Positions 17,906-28,470 are shown, numbered from the stretch's first letter. The stretch is DNA of 64,000 nucleotides from an uncultured Bacteroidales bacterium (GCA_902800715.1 CADCFN010000015.1:1-64000), one strand, 5' to 3'. The notes: a model not told the origin generated them from the sequence alone. Translations and numbers: made by a program.

Positions 17906-19507
17906 TTAGTCCTTATTATTATGTGTTTTCACGAAATGTGGGCGCCGTTTGAACAATACGTCTTGCCAGCTAGCTTCATAATCAAGTTGAGGTTTTGGTA
18001 ACTTGCGTTTTGACCAAACCGACCACGGAGTAGAGTGATAAGGCATTGTAAAACATTTGTGATAACCCTTCTGTTCTAACGAAGATATTGCCTTCTTGGA
18101 ATTTCCAAAAATCAGAACAACATCAACTAAATTCTGCTCTATAATGTGCGCTAGTTCAGTCTCGCCTTCTTCTCTTTTGTGGTTTGGAATGCACCAGTAT
18201 TTCATGCCTGGAAGAGCATCGGCCAATGTCTCAACTCCTTGTTCAACACTATTGTAACAGATAGTGGGATGGTCATATTGAGATAGTACTTGGGCCGAAG
18301 CGTAGTACACATGCTCGCATTGTTTGTCATTGTTCCAAACGATTGTTGAATCTAAGCATGTGTGATTAATGGAATAATCAACAATAATGCAAAAAAAGGC
18401 AAGAGCTATTAAATATCGAGTTTTGGTAAACAGTTTTTCTGTTTTTAGATATAGGTTTGAGGTGAGGCACGACAAGATAAATGGAAAGTAAACAAGAGAC
18501 AACGGGCGGAAATGGTAAATAAGGTGTGCAGATGGCACGATCACCAGAATCATCCACAATATGCATATGATTGGTGTCCACTTAAGGGTTTTTAGCTTCA
18601 CTGTAGCCAAAATCATGCCTAGCAGGATACATAATTCATATAGATTGAATAATTTGTTGCGCAATAGGTCTTTAATCAGTTCATTGTTAAGGAACGACTC
18701 AACAGCAAAGAATTTGCTATAAAAACTGGATGTTGCCAAAAAATACTCATTAATCATTGCCATGAAGCATCCTTCGAACACTAGTACAAGTATGAATGGT
18801 AATGTAGATGTAAGAAATCCAAGAAACTCATACATGATGCTAATCCGAAGTCCATGATGTTTACGATTCATGACCCAAATAACGATAAGTGGCATGATAG
18901 CCTGCATTGCAGCAATATTATATTTTATAAGCAACAACGCTCCCGTAGAGAAACCGAGCCAAAAACACGCATAGCGAATTGTACTTTTGGGCATATTGTT
19001 TCCATAACAAATTTCGCACATTTTCCACAGAGATAGAGTTAAGAAGAGATTGCACCAATCTTCAGCTCTAATTTCTCGGTGAAATGGGTATAGAAAAAAG
19101 GCAAAGGTCATGACCAAACTACATATTATTGCAGTTCGTCTCGAAGTGAAAATATAAGCTGAGCGATAAACAAAATAAAATGTCGCTGCATAGGATAATG
19201 TGCTCAGCCACCATACACCAATATAATCGTAATGACTTATTAGCCATCCCAAACCGTATATAAACCATAAGAGTGGACCTTTACTATCTGAAAAATCTAT
19301 GTACGGTTTCAAACCCTGCATCCACCATTTTCCGGCAGTAAAAAACCATGCACTATCACAACGACAATACAAATCGTGTAAATAGCTATCAGGTGAAAGC
19401 AGCAGAAGCAGCAGGATGGAATAACCCCAAAAGCATAACAATATCTTTAGTTCAATTCTTCGTAACCGTGACATAAGCGGAAATATTGTGTTCATTAGAT
19501 GTGTCAT
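17906..19507 (-). CDS. Multi-pass membrane protein, GT-C glycosyltransferase-like
   Basis: A 533-residue protein with roughly ten hydrophobic segments (first at about 21-40) and a soluble C-terminal portion after about 390. Acidic motifs at the first loop (CDSAWFFTAGKWWMQGLKPYI, then DFSDSKGPLLW) resemble the GT-C/ArnT-PMT superfamily, whose members move sugars from polyprenyl-phosphate donors at the membrane. The gene is visibly more AT-rich than its neighbours, suggesting transfer. No other surface-glycan gene is adjacent. The substrate is unknown, and the family call rests on topology and the DSKGP motif only. Confidence 0.6.
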   Translation of the reverse strand: MTHLMNTIFPLMSRLRRIELKILLCFWGYSILLLLLLSPDSYLHDLYCRCDSAWFFTAGKWWMQGLKPYIDFSDSKGPLLWFIYGLGWLISHYDYIGVWWLSTLSYAATFYFVYRSAYIFTSRRTAIICSLVMTFAFFLYPFHREIRAEDWCNLFLTLSLWKMCEICYGNNMPKSTIRYACFWLGFSTGALLLIKYNIAAMQAIMPLIVIWVMNRKHHGLRISIMYEFLGFLTSTLPFILVLVFEGCFMAMINEYFLATSSFYSKFFAVESFLNNELIKDLLRNKLFNLYELCILLGMILATVKLKTLKWTPIICILWMILVIVPSAHLIYHFRPLSLVYFPFILSCLTSNLYLKTEKLFTKTRYLIALAFFCIIVDYSINHTCLDSTIVWNNDKQCEHVYYASAQVLSQYDHPTICYNSVEQGVETLADALPGMKYWCIPNHKREEGETELAHIIEQNLVDVVLIFGNSKKAISSLEQKGYHKCFTMPYHSTPWSVWSKRKLPKPQLDYEASWQDVLFKRRPHFVKTHNNKD

Positions 19508-19552
19508 TATGACTGGTTCGCTCTTCGAAAGGGTCCGCCAATGAATTTCTGC

Positions 19553-19584
19553 AAAGGTAATGGATTATAAAGGACTGTGCAAGT
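19553..19584 (-). promoter_or_regulatory. Promoter of the GT-C gene
   Basis: -33 CTTG (19581-19584), 20-nt spacer, -7 TACCTTTG (19553-19560), minus strand. The leader would be about 40 nt. The rest of the 346-nt gap holds a second CAAAGGTA near 19676 and, on the plus strand, TATCTTTG (19817-19824) before the DUF4419 gene. Confidence 0.65.
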
Positions 19585-19853
19585 TTTTTCTCTTTTGATT
19601 GGGGTATACTGGACATGTCGTTGGCTCTTTGAGCGGCTTACAGATGTACATTAAAGCCCAAGTGGTCAATCTGTTGCAAAGGTAAATAATCTTTAATAAC
19701 AGACACGTGGTTGTCTGGAACTGTTGTTTTCAGTTTTTTATGAAGAAACACAAATAATTTATATGAAGAAACAGCAATAATATGTTATAAACACACGTTT
19801 TCTAAATAATTAGTTATATCTTTGCATTTACTAACAATTTAAATCTAAACATT

Positions 19854-21140
19854 ATGGTTAAGTCTTGTTTTTCTTTATTGCTGGCTCTAGTTTCGCTGAC
19901 AGCATTGGCAAACGATAGCAGAATCATTGCTCAATCACCGGGCAGTATATCGTTTGTGGTTGACGAGAATCTTAAACCTGTTGATTATTTCTTCACACCC
20001 ACTGATGGTGGAGAAATAGCACGGTTATGGATGAAGCCCCCGATGAATAAGACCCTTAATGCAGCCGAAAAGAATAATAGCCTTGTCGCCTCAAGTTTTG
20101 CCAATGAGCACAACCTGAAATATCAAGGTGAAGGCCCTTTCTTCTCGACACTGGTTACGGCTTATGCCAATCACATGTCGGTCACACTGTCGCCCGATAT
20201 GGTGTGGTTGCTCATCAGTCAGGGGTTCGCCCGCTATGTCGACGAACATGCCGAGGAACTCCGCTCCCTGTTCGTCGACCATGACGGTAAAATGGGACTT
20301 TTTGTGGAAGGAAATGACATTCTTTTTGATAATGCAGATTGGCCTAAATTGATAGGTGCTTTTGCGTCACAAATAGAGGAGAATACCAAAGGTGGCATCG
20401 CCCAAGTCATTACTGCCGACTTCTCTACGACGGGTCCCGTTGAACGTGTGGCATCGCAGATAACACTGATGAAGAGCATGGAACACTATTTTGAATATGA
20501 ATATGATGTGCCAATATGCGGTATTCCCTCGATTACCTTAAAGGGCACTCCCGAGGACTGGCAGCGTGTGCTTGAAAAGGCAAAGAAACTCAGCCAGTAT
20601 GGTCTGGATGGATGGGTCAAGGAATTGGAGCCTATATTGACTGAGTTCGTCCATGCGGCACAGGGACATCCTAATCAGCGGTTTTGGCAAAGCATTGTTA
20701 AGAAAATACGAGAAGATGAACTGAGAGCTGCAGGTGGAGGTGGAGGTTGTGGCGATGAAACGGAGCCAACTTTACTTGATGGATGGTTCTTGAAACTCTT
20801 CCCGGATTGTGATGGAAAAACGTACGATTTTGTAGAATATGGAACGTCATCGGTGGAATCTGAAATTGTGCGTGTTGAGTTCAAATATAATCTATTGGGC
20901 TTAGCGTCTTTCCCCATGGAACTATGGGCAGGATTCATCGCAACCGAAGTGGATACTACAGCCCGCATGCTGACTCCCAAAATCGGATGGATGGTAGTTA
21001 AAAGTGAAAATACGGCTCTTTATATCATAAAGAAGCACTGGCCCCGATACCTGTGCCTCACGGTTTTGGTTATTTCAATCTTGGGCTTGATAGTGTGGAT
21101 AGTAAGGAAAAAAATCAAATCCCGCAAGAAGAGAATGTAA
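19854..21140 (+). CDS. DUF4419 protein with signal peptide and C-terminal membrane anchor
   Basis: The 428-residue protein starts with a signal peptide (MVKSCFSLLLALVSLTALA). The body has FANEHNLKYQGEGPFFSTLVTAYANH and LSPDMVWLLISQGFARYVDEHAEELR, typical of DUF4419, a family of unknown function known from fungi and bacteria. A glycine run followed by Cys (GGGGGCGDE, about 296-304) and a C-terminal transmembrane helix with a basic tail (CLTVLVISILGLIVWIV, then KKIKSRKKRM) suggest it is anchored with the domain outside the cytoplasm. No operon partner is seen. Function unknown. Confidence 0.8.
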   Translation: MVKSCFSLLLALVSLTALANDSRIIAQSPGSISFVVDENLKPVDYFFTPTDGGEIARLWMKPPMNKTLNAAEKNNSLVASSFANEHNLKYQGEGPFFSTLVTAYANHMSVTLSPDMVWLLISQGFARYVDEHAEELRSLFVDHDGKMGLFVEGNDILFDNADWPKLIGAFASQIEENTKGGIAQVITADFSTTGPVERVASQITLMKSMEHYFEYEYDVPICGIPSITLKGTPEDWQRVLEKAKKLSQYGLDGWVKELEPILTEFVHAAQGHPNQRFWQSIVKKIREDELRAAGGGGGCGDETEPTLLDGWFLKLFPDCDGKTYDFVEYGTSSVESEIVRVEFKYNLLGLASFPMELWAGFIATEVDTTARMLTPKIGWMVVKSENTALYIIKKHWPRYLCLTVLVISILGLIVWIVRKKIKSRKKRM

Positions 21141-21190
21141 AGGCATTTTTCTCAGAAAAGCAAAGATAGAGAAGATTTTATTTAAACCGA

Positions 21191-21280
21191 GGCAGAGCCC
21201 CGGTCCACTGGACAAGTCGCGCACAAGATGCCTTGAGAGGCTGGCTGCGGTCGACGTGTCTTGTGGGCCAGGGCTCTGCC
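21191..21280. repeat. 90-nt nested inverted repeat between convergent genes
   Basis: The outer arms are GGCAGAGCCC (21191-21200) and GGGCTCTGCC (21271-21280). The inner arms are CACAAGA (21222-21228) and TCTTGTG (21259-21265). It lies between the DUF4419 gene and acd, so it may act as a bidirectional terminator or be a small dispersed element. There is no long T-run. Confidence 0.7.
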
Positions 21281-21293
21281 CTGGTGAGTGATA

Positions 21294-23295
21294 TTACTTC
21301 TCGACGCGGATGCGGGCGTCAACGGCGGTGACGTGGTCGGGACCAGCCAACAGCGGGTTGATGTCCATCTCCTTGATTTCGGGAGCGTAGTGCAGCATGG
21401 TCGAGAGGCGGCAGATAATCTTCACATAAGTTGCCTCGTCAAGACCTTGCTTGCCGCGGGTACCCTGGATAATCTTGTAACCCTTCAGGGAGCGTACCAT
21501 GCGCTCGGCCTCGGGCTGTGACAGGGGCGCCAGACCGAATTGCACGTCCTTGAGCACCTCGACGAAGATGCCGCCCAGACCGCACAGCACGTTGTGGCCG
21601 AAGGTGGGCTCATACTTGGCACCGATGAACAGTTCGGTACCACTAATCATCTTCTGAATCATCACGGCGGTGGCGTCGGGAATCTGCATCATGCGGTCGA
21701 ACTCGGCCTCGAGCTGTGCATCGTCCTTGACGTTGAGCGTCACACCGCCCACGTCGCTCTTGTGCACGGGACCAACGACCTTGACAACGATGGGATAACC
21801 CATCTCGCGGGCTGCGGCAACGAGTTCGTCACGGTTGGCCGATACCTTCTCGGGCACGACGGGGATGGCGGCAGCCTGCAGCAGGGCACGCACGTTGTCG
21901 GGCGAGATATAGCCGTCTTCCTTGATGCCGTCGATGATGGCGCGCACAGCCTTGACATCCACCTCGGGGCAGAGGTTGTCGGCAGTGGCGGGCTTGGGCG
22001 TGTCGCTCACGCGGATGAGCGCCTCGGCCAGAGCCACCTCGTCAGCAAAGTTCACATGACCCTTGTCGATGAACTCTTTCACCTCGCGGCCGGCAATGTT
22101 GAGACACGGCAATACGGGGAAGATGGGCTTCTTGCAGGTGAGCATCTTCTCGTGCAGCACGTTATAGGCATCGTCGCAGGGCACCAGACCAGGTGTGCCG
22201 AAGATGACCACGATGGCGTCCACATTATCGTAGCGCTTCTCGCAGAAGTCGATGCAGATGCCCAGATGCTCGGGAGTACCCGTTGCCAGGAAGTCGATGG
22301 GGTTGGCTACCGATGAGCCGGGATAGAGCTGTGCCTTGAGTTCCTCGCCAATCTTGGGATCGAGCAGGGGCACGTTCATGCCGCCCTTGGAGAGGGCATC
22401 GGTCAGCATCACGCCAGGGCCGCCGGCGTGGGTAACGATAGCCACGTTCTTGCCGGTCATCTCGGGCAGGGTGAGCACGCAGCCGATGGTGGTCAACTGG
22501 TCGCGCGAGTAGCAGCGCACGATGCCGGCCTTGCGGAACAGGGCGTCAACGGCGGTGTCGCTCGAAGCGATGGCGCCTGTGTGGCTCGATGCGGCACGGC
22601 TACCGCTCTCGCTGGAACCTGACTTGACGGCGGCGATGCGGCAACCCTTGCTGATGAGCGAGCGGGCATGCTTGAGCAGGCGCTCGGGGTGCGAGATATT
22701 CTCGATATAGAGCAGCTTGACCTTGGAGTCATGTTCGGGGTCAAAGTGTTCGTCCATGTATTCCAGCACGTCCTCAATGCCGATTTGCTTGCCGTTGCCG
22801 ATGGACCACACGCTGTTGAACTGCAGGCCCTTGCTCACGCCCGAGTCGATGATGAACACGGCGGTAGCGCCCGAGCCGCTGATGAAGTCGGCTCCCTTGG
22901 GGGCAGTTGGGGCCGATGAGCGCGGCACCGTACTTCTCGCAGGTGTCCAGGATGTGTTGCTCCAGGATGGCACCCTCGTGGGTCTCCTCACCGAAGCCGG
23001 CGCTAATGATGATGAATGCCCTGACGCCCTTGTGCTCGGTCAGGTAATCAACATACTCGGGGCAGTACTTGGCTGCCACGACCAGGATGGCCAGGTCGGC
23101 ATTGGGCAGGTCCTTCATGTCGTGATGGGCCTGGATGCCTTGCACCACATCCTCCTTGGGGTTGAGGACGTAGAGGTCACCCTTGAAACCGCCCTGCTTG
23201 AGGTTGCGCACGATAGCGCCACCGGGCTTCTGCTCGTTGTTGCTGCCGCCAATGACGACAATACTCTTAGGATTCAGTAATTGCTGGTTAATCAT
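21294..23295 (-). CDS. acd: Acetate-CoA ligase (ADP-forming), frame broken
   Basis: Converts acyl-CoA, ADP and phosphate to the free acid, CoA and ATP. The N-terminal CoA-binding domain (MINQQLLNPKSIVVIGGSNNE to YGAALIGPNC) is in one frame from 23295. From PKGADFISGSGATAVFI to the end is in another. The latter includes SSHTGAIASSD, which carries the phospho-histidine, and the ATP-grasp part VKVVGPVHKSDVGGV. At the join (about 22897-22903) homologues have about 20 more residues (GPNC, then an IGxxxxxxAGVFTxPIP-like stretch). About 59-62 nt (3n+2) are missing. Natural family members are single chains of about 690 residues, which fits if the block is restored. Confidence 0.87.
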
Positions 23296-23329
23296 TGTTA
23301 TTTTGGTTTATGTTCTCTTATTTCGGGTG

Positions 23330-23361
23330 CAAAGGTAGTGCAACTCGAGGGGAATACCAAA
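23330..23361 (-). promoter_or_regulatory. Promoter of acd
   Basis: -33 TTTG (23358-23361), 20-nt spacer, -7 TACCTTTG (23330-23337) on the minus strand. Leader about 30 nt. Confidence 0.75.
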
Positions 23362-23487
23362 TTTATTTGAGTATTCTTGAGGCGCAGCCACGGTAAAGGA
23401 ACACCCCCCCTGGGCAAGAAAGTGTCAAAAAATTGGACACAAAATCGCAAAAATGACCGTTCAGGCAATTATTTTTCGCCAAAAAAC

Positions 23488-23518
23488 TTGACAGCCCAAT
23501 GCCAGCCTTGTACATTTG
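23488..23518 (+). promoter_or_regulatory. Promoter of the FtsX-type permease gene
   Basis: -7 TACATTTG (23511-23518) with a TTGA at 23488-23491, 19 nt upstream. Transcription would start near 23525, which rules out upstream starts and supports the ATG at 23570. Confidence 0.6.
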
Positions 23519-23569
23519 CAAACAGAACAACTGCGACTTACCACCATAACAGAAAAAAGTTCATTGACG

Positions 23570-26017
23570 ATGACAGAGGTGTTCAGGAATATTTTCTATT
23601 TTGCAAAACGCTTCAAGGTCCCTTCCTACTTAAATCTGCTGGGCCTGGTGGTGGCATTCTCGTCGTTCTACCTGATGATGTCGCAAATCACCTATCAGGT
23701 CACCTATAATCACGATGTGGACGATTACAAGCTGATATATCGGCTTGATACTGACTATATGGTAAAAGAAAATGATTTCCATAACAATATCCATTACCCT
23801 TTTACCAGAGCCTTGGACAGCCTGCCTCAAGTGGAATCTGTGTCCGTGATCAGCTATGTCTTCGATAATGATTTCTTTCCCAATTTCTACAATATTTCGT
23901 TCCGGAACAAAGATGGAGAAAGAATGAAATCACCATGCTACTTCTGTAACAAGACAGCCCTCAGCACGCTTTCCAGCAAGAAGTTGAGTGGTGATATCGA
24001 GTTGAAAGACCACGAGTCCTCTACCATGAATGTCGTCATAGCGGAGAGCATCGCCAAGCAATATTTCGGGAAAACAGATGTGGCTAATGATACGATGTGG
24101 CTTGATCGTGAGGATGGTGGACAAGCTCAGAGTTTGTTGGTTCGAGGCGTATATAAGGATTTCCCGTCGAACAGTGAATTGAAGAACGGCATCTACATTT
24201 ACATGGGGGGTGAAGAGTATTTAAAGCACAACTTTAATGTCACCTTCTCGTGCTACGTCAAATTTATACAAAAGCCTAAGGACATAGAGGCCCTGAACAG
24301 GAAACTCAACCGGGCTGTCTATAACATGATGGAAAAAGACGGGTGGGAGAACTATGCGGCAACCAATGAAGTGCCTGATTACAAGCGAAATATCAAGAGC
24401 ACGCATTTCCGATTCACTCCTATAGCATACAGCTATTTCGAGAGAGGTATTGATAACAGTGGTGAATATGGTTATAAAGCCATGTTTATAGTCCTGGCTC
24501 TCGCCTGTCTGTTGCTTATCATTCTCGCAATTAACCATTTCCTGAATTTTACTATTGTCCAAAGCCCGATGCGTGTCCACAGTATGAACACGCGCCTTGT
24601 GCTGGGCGCCACTCGCCAACAACTGCGTTTGGGCATCTTCGCCGAGTGCGTTGTCATCTCGATTTTCGCTTGTTTCATTGCCCTGATGCTATGCGGCGCA
24701 TTGGCATCATTGCCTGTTGTGGAAAAACTGATCGACGGTGACATCTCGCCGTTAAACCACTGGGCGCTTTCGTTGTCGATGTTCATCCTTGCGGCCGCTG
24801 TCGGCATTGCTGCTGGCACCTATCCAGCCTTCTTTGTCACCTCATTTGTCCCGGCTATGGCACTGAAAGGTAATTTCGGTCTCACACCACAAGGCAACAA
24901 ACTGCGCAAAGCCGTCTTGTGTATGCAATTGTTTGCTTCGTCCTTGATGGTCATCTATATGGGCATATTAATCGATGAGCATCGCTTTATTTTCAAATCC
25001 TCTTATGGCTTCAATAAAAATCAGGTACTCATATCGACTTTACCTCTTGAAATCGAAGGAGATGTAGATGTGAAAAAGGAACTATATGAAGAACTCATGG
25101 CTTTGCCGGGTGTCAAGAGCGTGTCGTTGTCCGATGGTACGATGGGATTGTCTGATGTCCATTACAAACATGGTATAAATGTGAACAATCAGAATCTCGT
25201 ATTGGAATTCTCGGCAGTGGACACTGCATACCTGCGCACCATGGGAATCAAGGTGATTGAGGGACGCGATTTCATTGCCACCGACACGGCGGCAATTATC
25301 ATCAGCAAGTCGGCACAGCAACAATGGAAATGGATTAAAATCGGAATGAGGATACCGTTTAACGGAGCAAGAGACAGTGTGACTGTTGTTGGCGTGTGCG
25401 AGGATACCCGTTACAACACAACCCGTTTGCAGAGCAATCAGCCCTTCTCTTTCGTCACAACGAAAAAAACCATTGGGATGTTCAATCTCTTCTTGAGCGT
25501 CAATAAGGATGCCGACCTTGATAACGTGCGGCAGCAAGCCAATGCCATCCTGCATGAGCACTTTGACAAAGAAGCCCGGTCTCTCATGTCTTATGACAAG
25601 AAGCTTGAAGAGTCCTACGATAATGAATTGCGCTTTTTCAAGTGGTTCTATTTCATCTGCGTGGTATTTATGGTCATTACGCTGATAGGAGTGTTCTGCA
25701 TGACCATGTTTGAGACGGAATACCGTCGCAAAGAAATCGGAATCCGCAAAATTGCTGGCGCCCGGACAGGTGAAGTGGTGTGGATGATGTGCCGACAATA
25801 CATCCCGTTGGTTCTCATCAGTTTTGTCCTTGCCACACCCATCGCCATCTATTGTGGCGAGAAAACCCTGGATTATTTTGCCGACCATGTGGGTATTCAC
25901 TGGTGGACGATTGCATTGTCGCTGGCGCTCGTCGGCGCAATCACGTTGGGCACCATAGCACTGCAGTGCTGGCGCATAGCCCGTGAGAACCCTGTCAACA
26001 GCATTAAGACCGAGTAG
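23570..26017 (+). CDS. ABC transporter permease, MacB/FtsX type
   Basis: An 815-residue inner-membrane protein with two FtsX modules. After an N-terminal helix (about 17-40) comes a large extracytoplasmic region. A central helix bundle includes NTRLVLGATRQQLRLGIFAE, and a second periplasmic domain is followed by the C-terminal bundle starting ETEYRRKEIGIRKIAGAR, the FtsX signature. Such proteins couple ATP hydrolysis by a separate MacB-like ATPase to export or mechanical signalling. No ATPase gene is adjacent. The start at 23570 follows from the promoter position; the frame is open a little further upstream. Confidence 0.85.
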   Translation: MTEVFRNIFYFAKRFKVPSYLNLLGLVVAFSSFYLMMSQITYQVTYNHDVDDYKLIYRLDTDYMVKENDFHNNIHYPFTRALDSLPQVESVSVISYVFDNDFFPNFYNISFRNKDGERMKSPCYFCNKTALSTLSSKKLSGDIELKDHESSTMNVVIAESIAKQYFGKTDVANDTMWLDREDGGQAQSLLVRGVYKDFPSNSELKNGIYIYMGGEEYLKHNFNVTFSCYVKFIQKPKDIEALNRKLNRAVYNMMEKDGWENYAATNEVPDYKRNIKSTHFRFTPIAYSYFERGIDNSGEYGYKAMFIVLALACLLLIILAINHFLNFTIVQSPMRVHSMNTRLVLGATRQQLRLGIFAECVVISIFACFIALMLCGALASLPVVEKLIDGDISPLNHWALSLSMFILAAAVGIAAGTYPAFFVTSFVPAMALKGNFGLTPQGNKLRKAVLCMQLFASSLMVIYMGILIDEHRFIFKSSYGFNKNQVLISTLPLEIEGDVDVKKELYEELMALPGVKSVSLSDGTMGLSDVHYKHGINVNNQNLVLEFSAVDTAYLRTMGIKVIEGRDFIATDTAAIIISKSAQQQWKWIKIGMRIPFNGARDSVTVVGVCEDTRYNTTRLQSNQPFSFVTTKKTIGMFNLFLSVNKDADLDNVRQQANAILHEHFDKEARSLMSYDKKLEESYDNELRFFKWFYFICVVFMVITLIGVFCMTMFETEYRRKEIGIRKIAGARTGEVVWMMCRQYIPLVLISFVLATPIAIYCGEKTLDYFADHVGIHWWTIALSLALVGAITLGTIALQCWRIARENPVNSIKTE

Positions 26018-26295
26018 GAAACGGTTTTAGACCGATTTGCTTTATCATTTCCATCCCCTTTGTCATATTATTTGAGTGCTGCAGATGCCTCTGCCCCAAA
26101 TGATGGGGGTGATTTGGTCATGGTGTAAAATAATTGGACACATTACTGTAAAAATTTTTGACAATTTCAAAAAAACAGTGTTTTTGTGATTGACTATGAT
26201 AAAAATGTAGGATAATTTTACTGCTGAAAATTGAAAACAATGCTTTTCTAGCGACACATCAAGACCATAAATATTAATCACTAAACATTGTAATT

Positions 26296-28470
26296 ATGAA
26301 AAAGATATTTTTATTTGCAGCGCTTGCTTTTATCGCAATGTCAATGCAAGCCCAAGTGAAGGCCGAAGTATCTGAAACCGTAGAGTTGATGAGTATCCTC
26401 TCTCGCACTGCGGGCGCTCAGGAGTATAACATGGACATGGGTGGCCAGTACACTAAGGACACCGAGGCTTGGTTCGCCCCCTATAGCGAGCATCCCACGG
26501 TCGGCTATTATCAAGGTCTGATACAGCAATATGGCATCGGTTACAACGCTCCGATGGATTTGGCGGTGAACCTCGTTATTGACCGACAGGGCCTCAAGTT
26601 TGTGGGTGATAAGAAATTCATGGATGGCAGGTGGGCTAATGTTGACATCGATGCTCTGGTCGCCGAACTCAACAAGTTCTATACCGACACCCGTTTCCAT
26701 GAGTTCTTTGAACAGCATCAGGCGTTCTATGCCGGGGAACTGAAACGGTATAACGAAAACGTCATGAAGCACTTCCACCAAGAGTGGTACGCGCCTTTCT
26801 ATGGCACCAATCCTAACGAACTGTATAGCCTCATCATCGGCTTCACCAATGGTGGTGGCAACTATGGGGCAAGCCGCCAGTTGCCCGGTAAGCCCAAAGA
26901 GATGTTCTCGGTGTGCGGTTACTATGTCAACCCAAGGACAGGCAAGGCATTTGAAGATGGTGTGGGCTCGGCGATGGTTCTCATCCACGAATTCAACCAT
27001 TCTTTCATCAATCACCTGTATGATGACAATAAGGCCATGCTGGACCCCATCGCAAGCAAACTGTTCAGCTTCTCGGAAAACATGATGCGCAATCAGGCCT
27101 ATCCCGAGCCGAGCATTGTCTATAATGAGACGCTCGTGCGCGCCGCCGTGATTCTCTATATGCAGCAAAATGGTTACACCCCCGAGCAGATTGATGCAGA
27201 AATGAGCATGAACACGAGCAGGGGCTTCATTTGGATGCCCGAGGCTGTCGCTGCCCTGCGCGACTATGCCAACAATCGCAGCAAATATCCGACCCTCAAG
27301 GACTATTACCCCAAGGTCGCTAAGGCGTTGAACAACTTTGCCGATGCCGAACAAAAGCGATTTGATAAGGCGTTGAACGCTAAGGTCAAGCCGATGCCCG
27401 CTAACGGGGCAGCGTCCGCCAAAGCCGAGGTCATGGAAACTGTCGAACTGATGGGTATCCTGTCACATTTGGCAAAATATCAGGAGTATTATTACAATGA
27501 CAAGCCTGAAACCTATCTCCAGGACATTGAGCAGTGGTTTGAGCCCTTCAAGCAGCACCCCGTCATCGAGTATTACCAGGGCTTGAGGCAGCAATACGGC
27601 ATTGCCTATGACGCACCGATGAGCATGGCTGTGCACCTCGCGCTCAAAGACGGAAAGATTGTCAAAGTCAACGAGCAGCTGGCACCCGGGGAGAAAGGCT
27701 TGGATAGCCGCTGGAACTATGTGGACATGAATGAGTTCTTGGGCCTGCTCAACCAGTTCTACACCGATAGCCGTTTCCATGAGTTCTTCGTGCAGCATCA
27801 GCCTTTCTACAAAGAGAATCTCGACGTGTTCAACGGCAACGTGATGACACATTTCCAGCAGGGATGGTTCAACGACTTCTTCGGCAAACCCTCAAACAAT
27901 CAATTCAGGGTGATTCTCGGTTTTGCCAACGGTGCCAGTGGCGGCTATGGTGCTGCCTGCAGTCCCCAAGGACAGGCTAGCGAACTGTTTGCTATCCTGG
28001 GCGGTAATGATGCAGACCTCTCCGATCCGCAGTATGCCGAAATGAACAAATATGTGGCTGATATGTTGGTCGATATGCTCAGTAGCGTTTCTGCCGCTCC
28101 TCTGCTCGAAGACATGAAAAATGCGGTAGGGATGAACGAGATAGGGGAGAAGCTGTATCAAAGCAATAAGCATGTGTTGAGCAACAGGGGCATCAATGAT
28201 GGCACAGCGGTCATGAGCGAGAGCTTGGCAAATGCTGCTTCAATCATCTACATGATGCAGAACGGTGCCGATGCCCAAAGTCTGCAATGGCAGTTGTCCA
28301 ATAAAGCCTCGACTTTTGCCTGGATGCCCGAACTGGTTTCAGCCCTTGCCGACTATGCCAACAACCGTGGCAAGTATCAGTCCATCGGCGGCTTCTGTCC
28401 CCAGATTGCCAAGGCGTTGAACAAGTATCTCCAGGCCGAGCAGAAACGCTATGACAAGGCGTTGAGATAG
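26296..28470 (+). CDS. Secreted tandem DUF4932 protein, one HExxH domain intact, one degenerate
   Basis: A 724-residue protein with signal peptide MKKIFLFAALAFIAMSMQAQ and two similar halves (about 22-365 and 375-724). Each begins EVxETVELMxIL and ends with LxxYANNRxKY and AKALNxxxxAEQKRxDKAL. The first half has HEFNHSF, a zinc-peptidase HExxH motif, with a downstream Glu in VYNETLVRAAV as possible third ligand. In the second half the HExxH region is replaced (around YAEMNKYVADML) while the Glu helix persists (MSESLANAAS). This looks like an active plus a pseudo-enzyme domain. DUF4932 is common in Bacteroidota; the substrate is unknown. Confidence 0.82.
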   Translation: MKKIFLFAALAFIAMSMQAQVKAEVSETVELMSILSRTAGAQEYNMDMGGQYTKDTEAWFAPYSEHPTVGYYQGLIQQYGIGYNAPMDLAVNLVIDRQGLKFVGDKKFMDGRWANVDIDALVAELNKFYTDTRFHEFFEQHQAFYAGELKRYNENVMKHFHQEWYAPFYGTNPNELYSLIIGFTNGGGNYGASRQLPGKPKEMFSVCGYYVNPRTGKAFEDGVGSAMVLIHEFNHSFINHLYDDNKAMLDPIASKLFSFSENMMRNQAYPEPSIVYNETLVRAAVILYMQQNGYTPEQIDAEMSMNTSRGFIWMPEAVAALRDYANNRSKYPTLKDYYPKVAKALNNFADAEQKRFDKALNAKVKPMPANGAASAKAEVMETVELMGILSHLAKYQEYYYNDKPETYLQDIEQWFEPFKQHPVIEYYQGLRQQYGIAYDAPMSMAVHLALKDGKIVKVNEQLAPGEKGLDSRWNYVDMNEFLGLLNQFYTDSRFHEFFVQHQPFYKENLDVFNGNVMTHFQQGWFNDFFGKPSNNQFRVILGFANGASGGYGAACSPQGQASELFAILGGNDADLSDPQYAEMNKYVADMLVDMLSSVSAAPLLEDMKNAVGMNEIGEKLYQSNKHVLSNRGINDGTAVMSESLANAASIIYMMQNGADAQSLQWQLSNKASTFAWMPELVSALADYANNRGKYQSIGGFCPQIAKALNKYLQAEQKRYDKALR

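Noticed and set aside
23516-23569. Earlier start for the FtsX-type permease
   Set aside because: It would lie within or upstream of the expected transcription start set by TACATTTG at 23511-23518.
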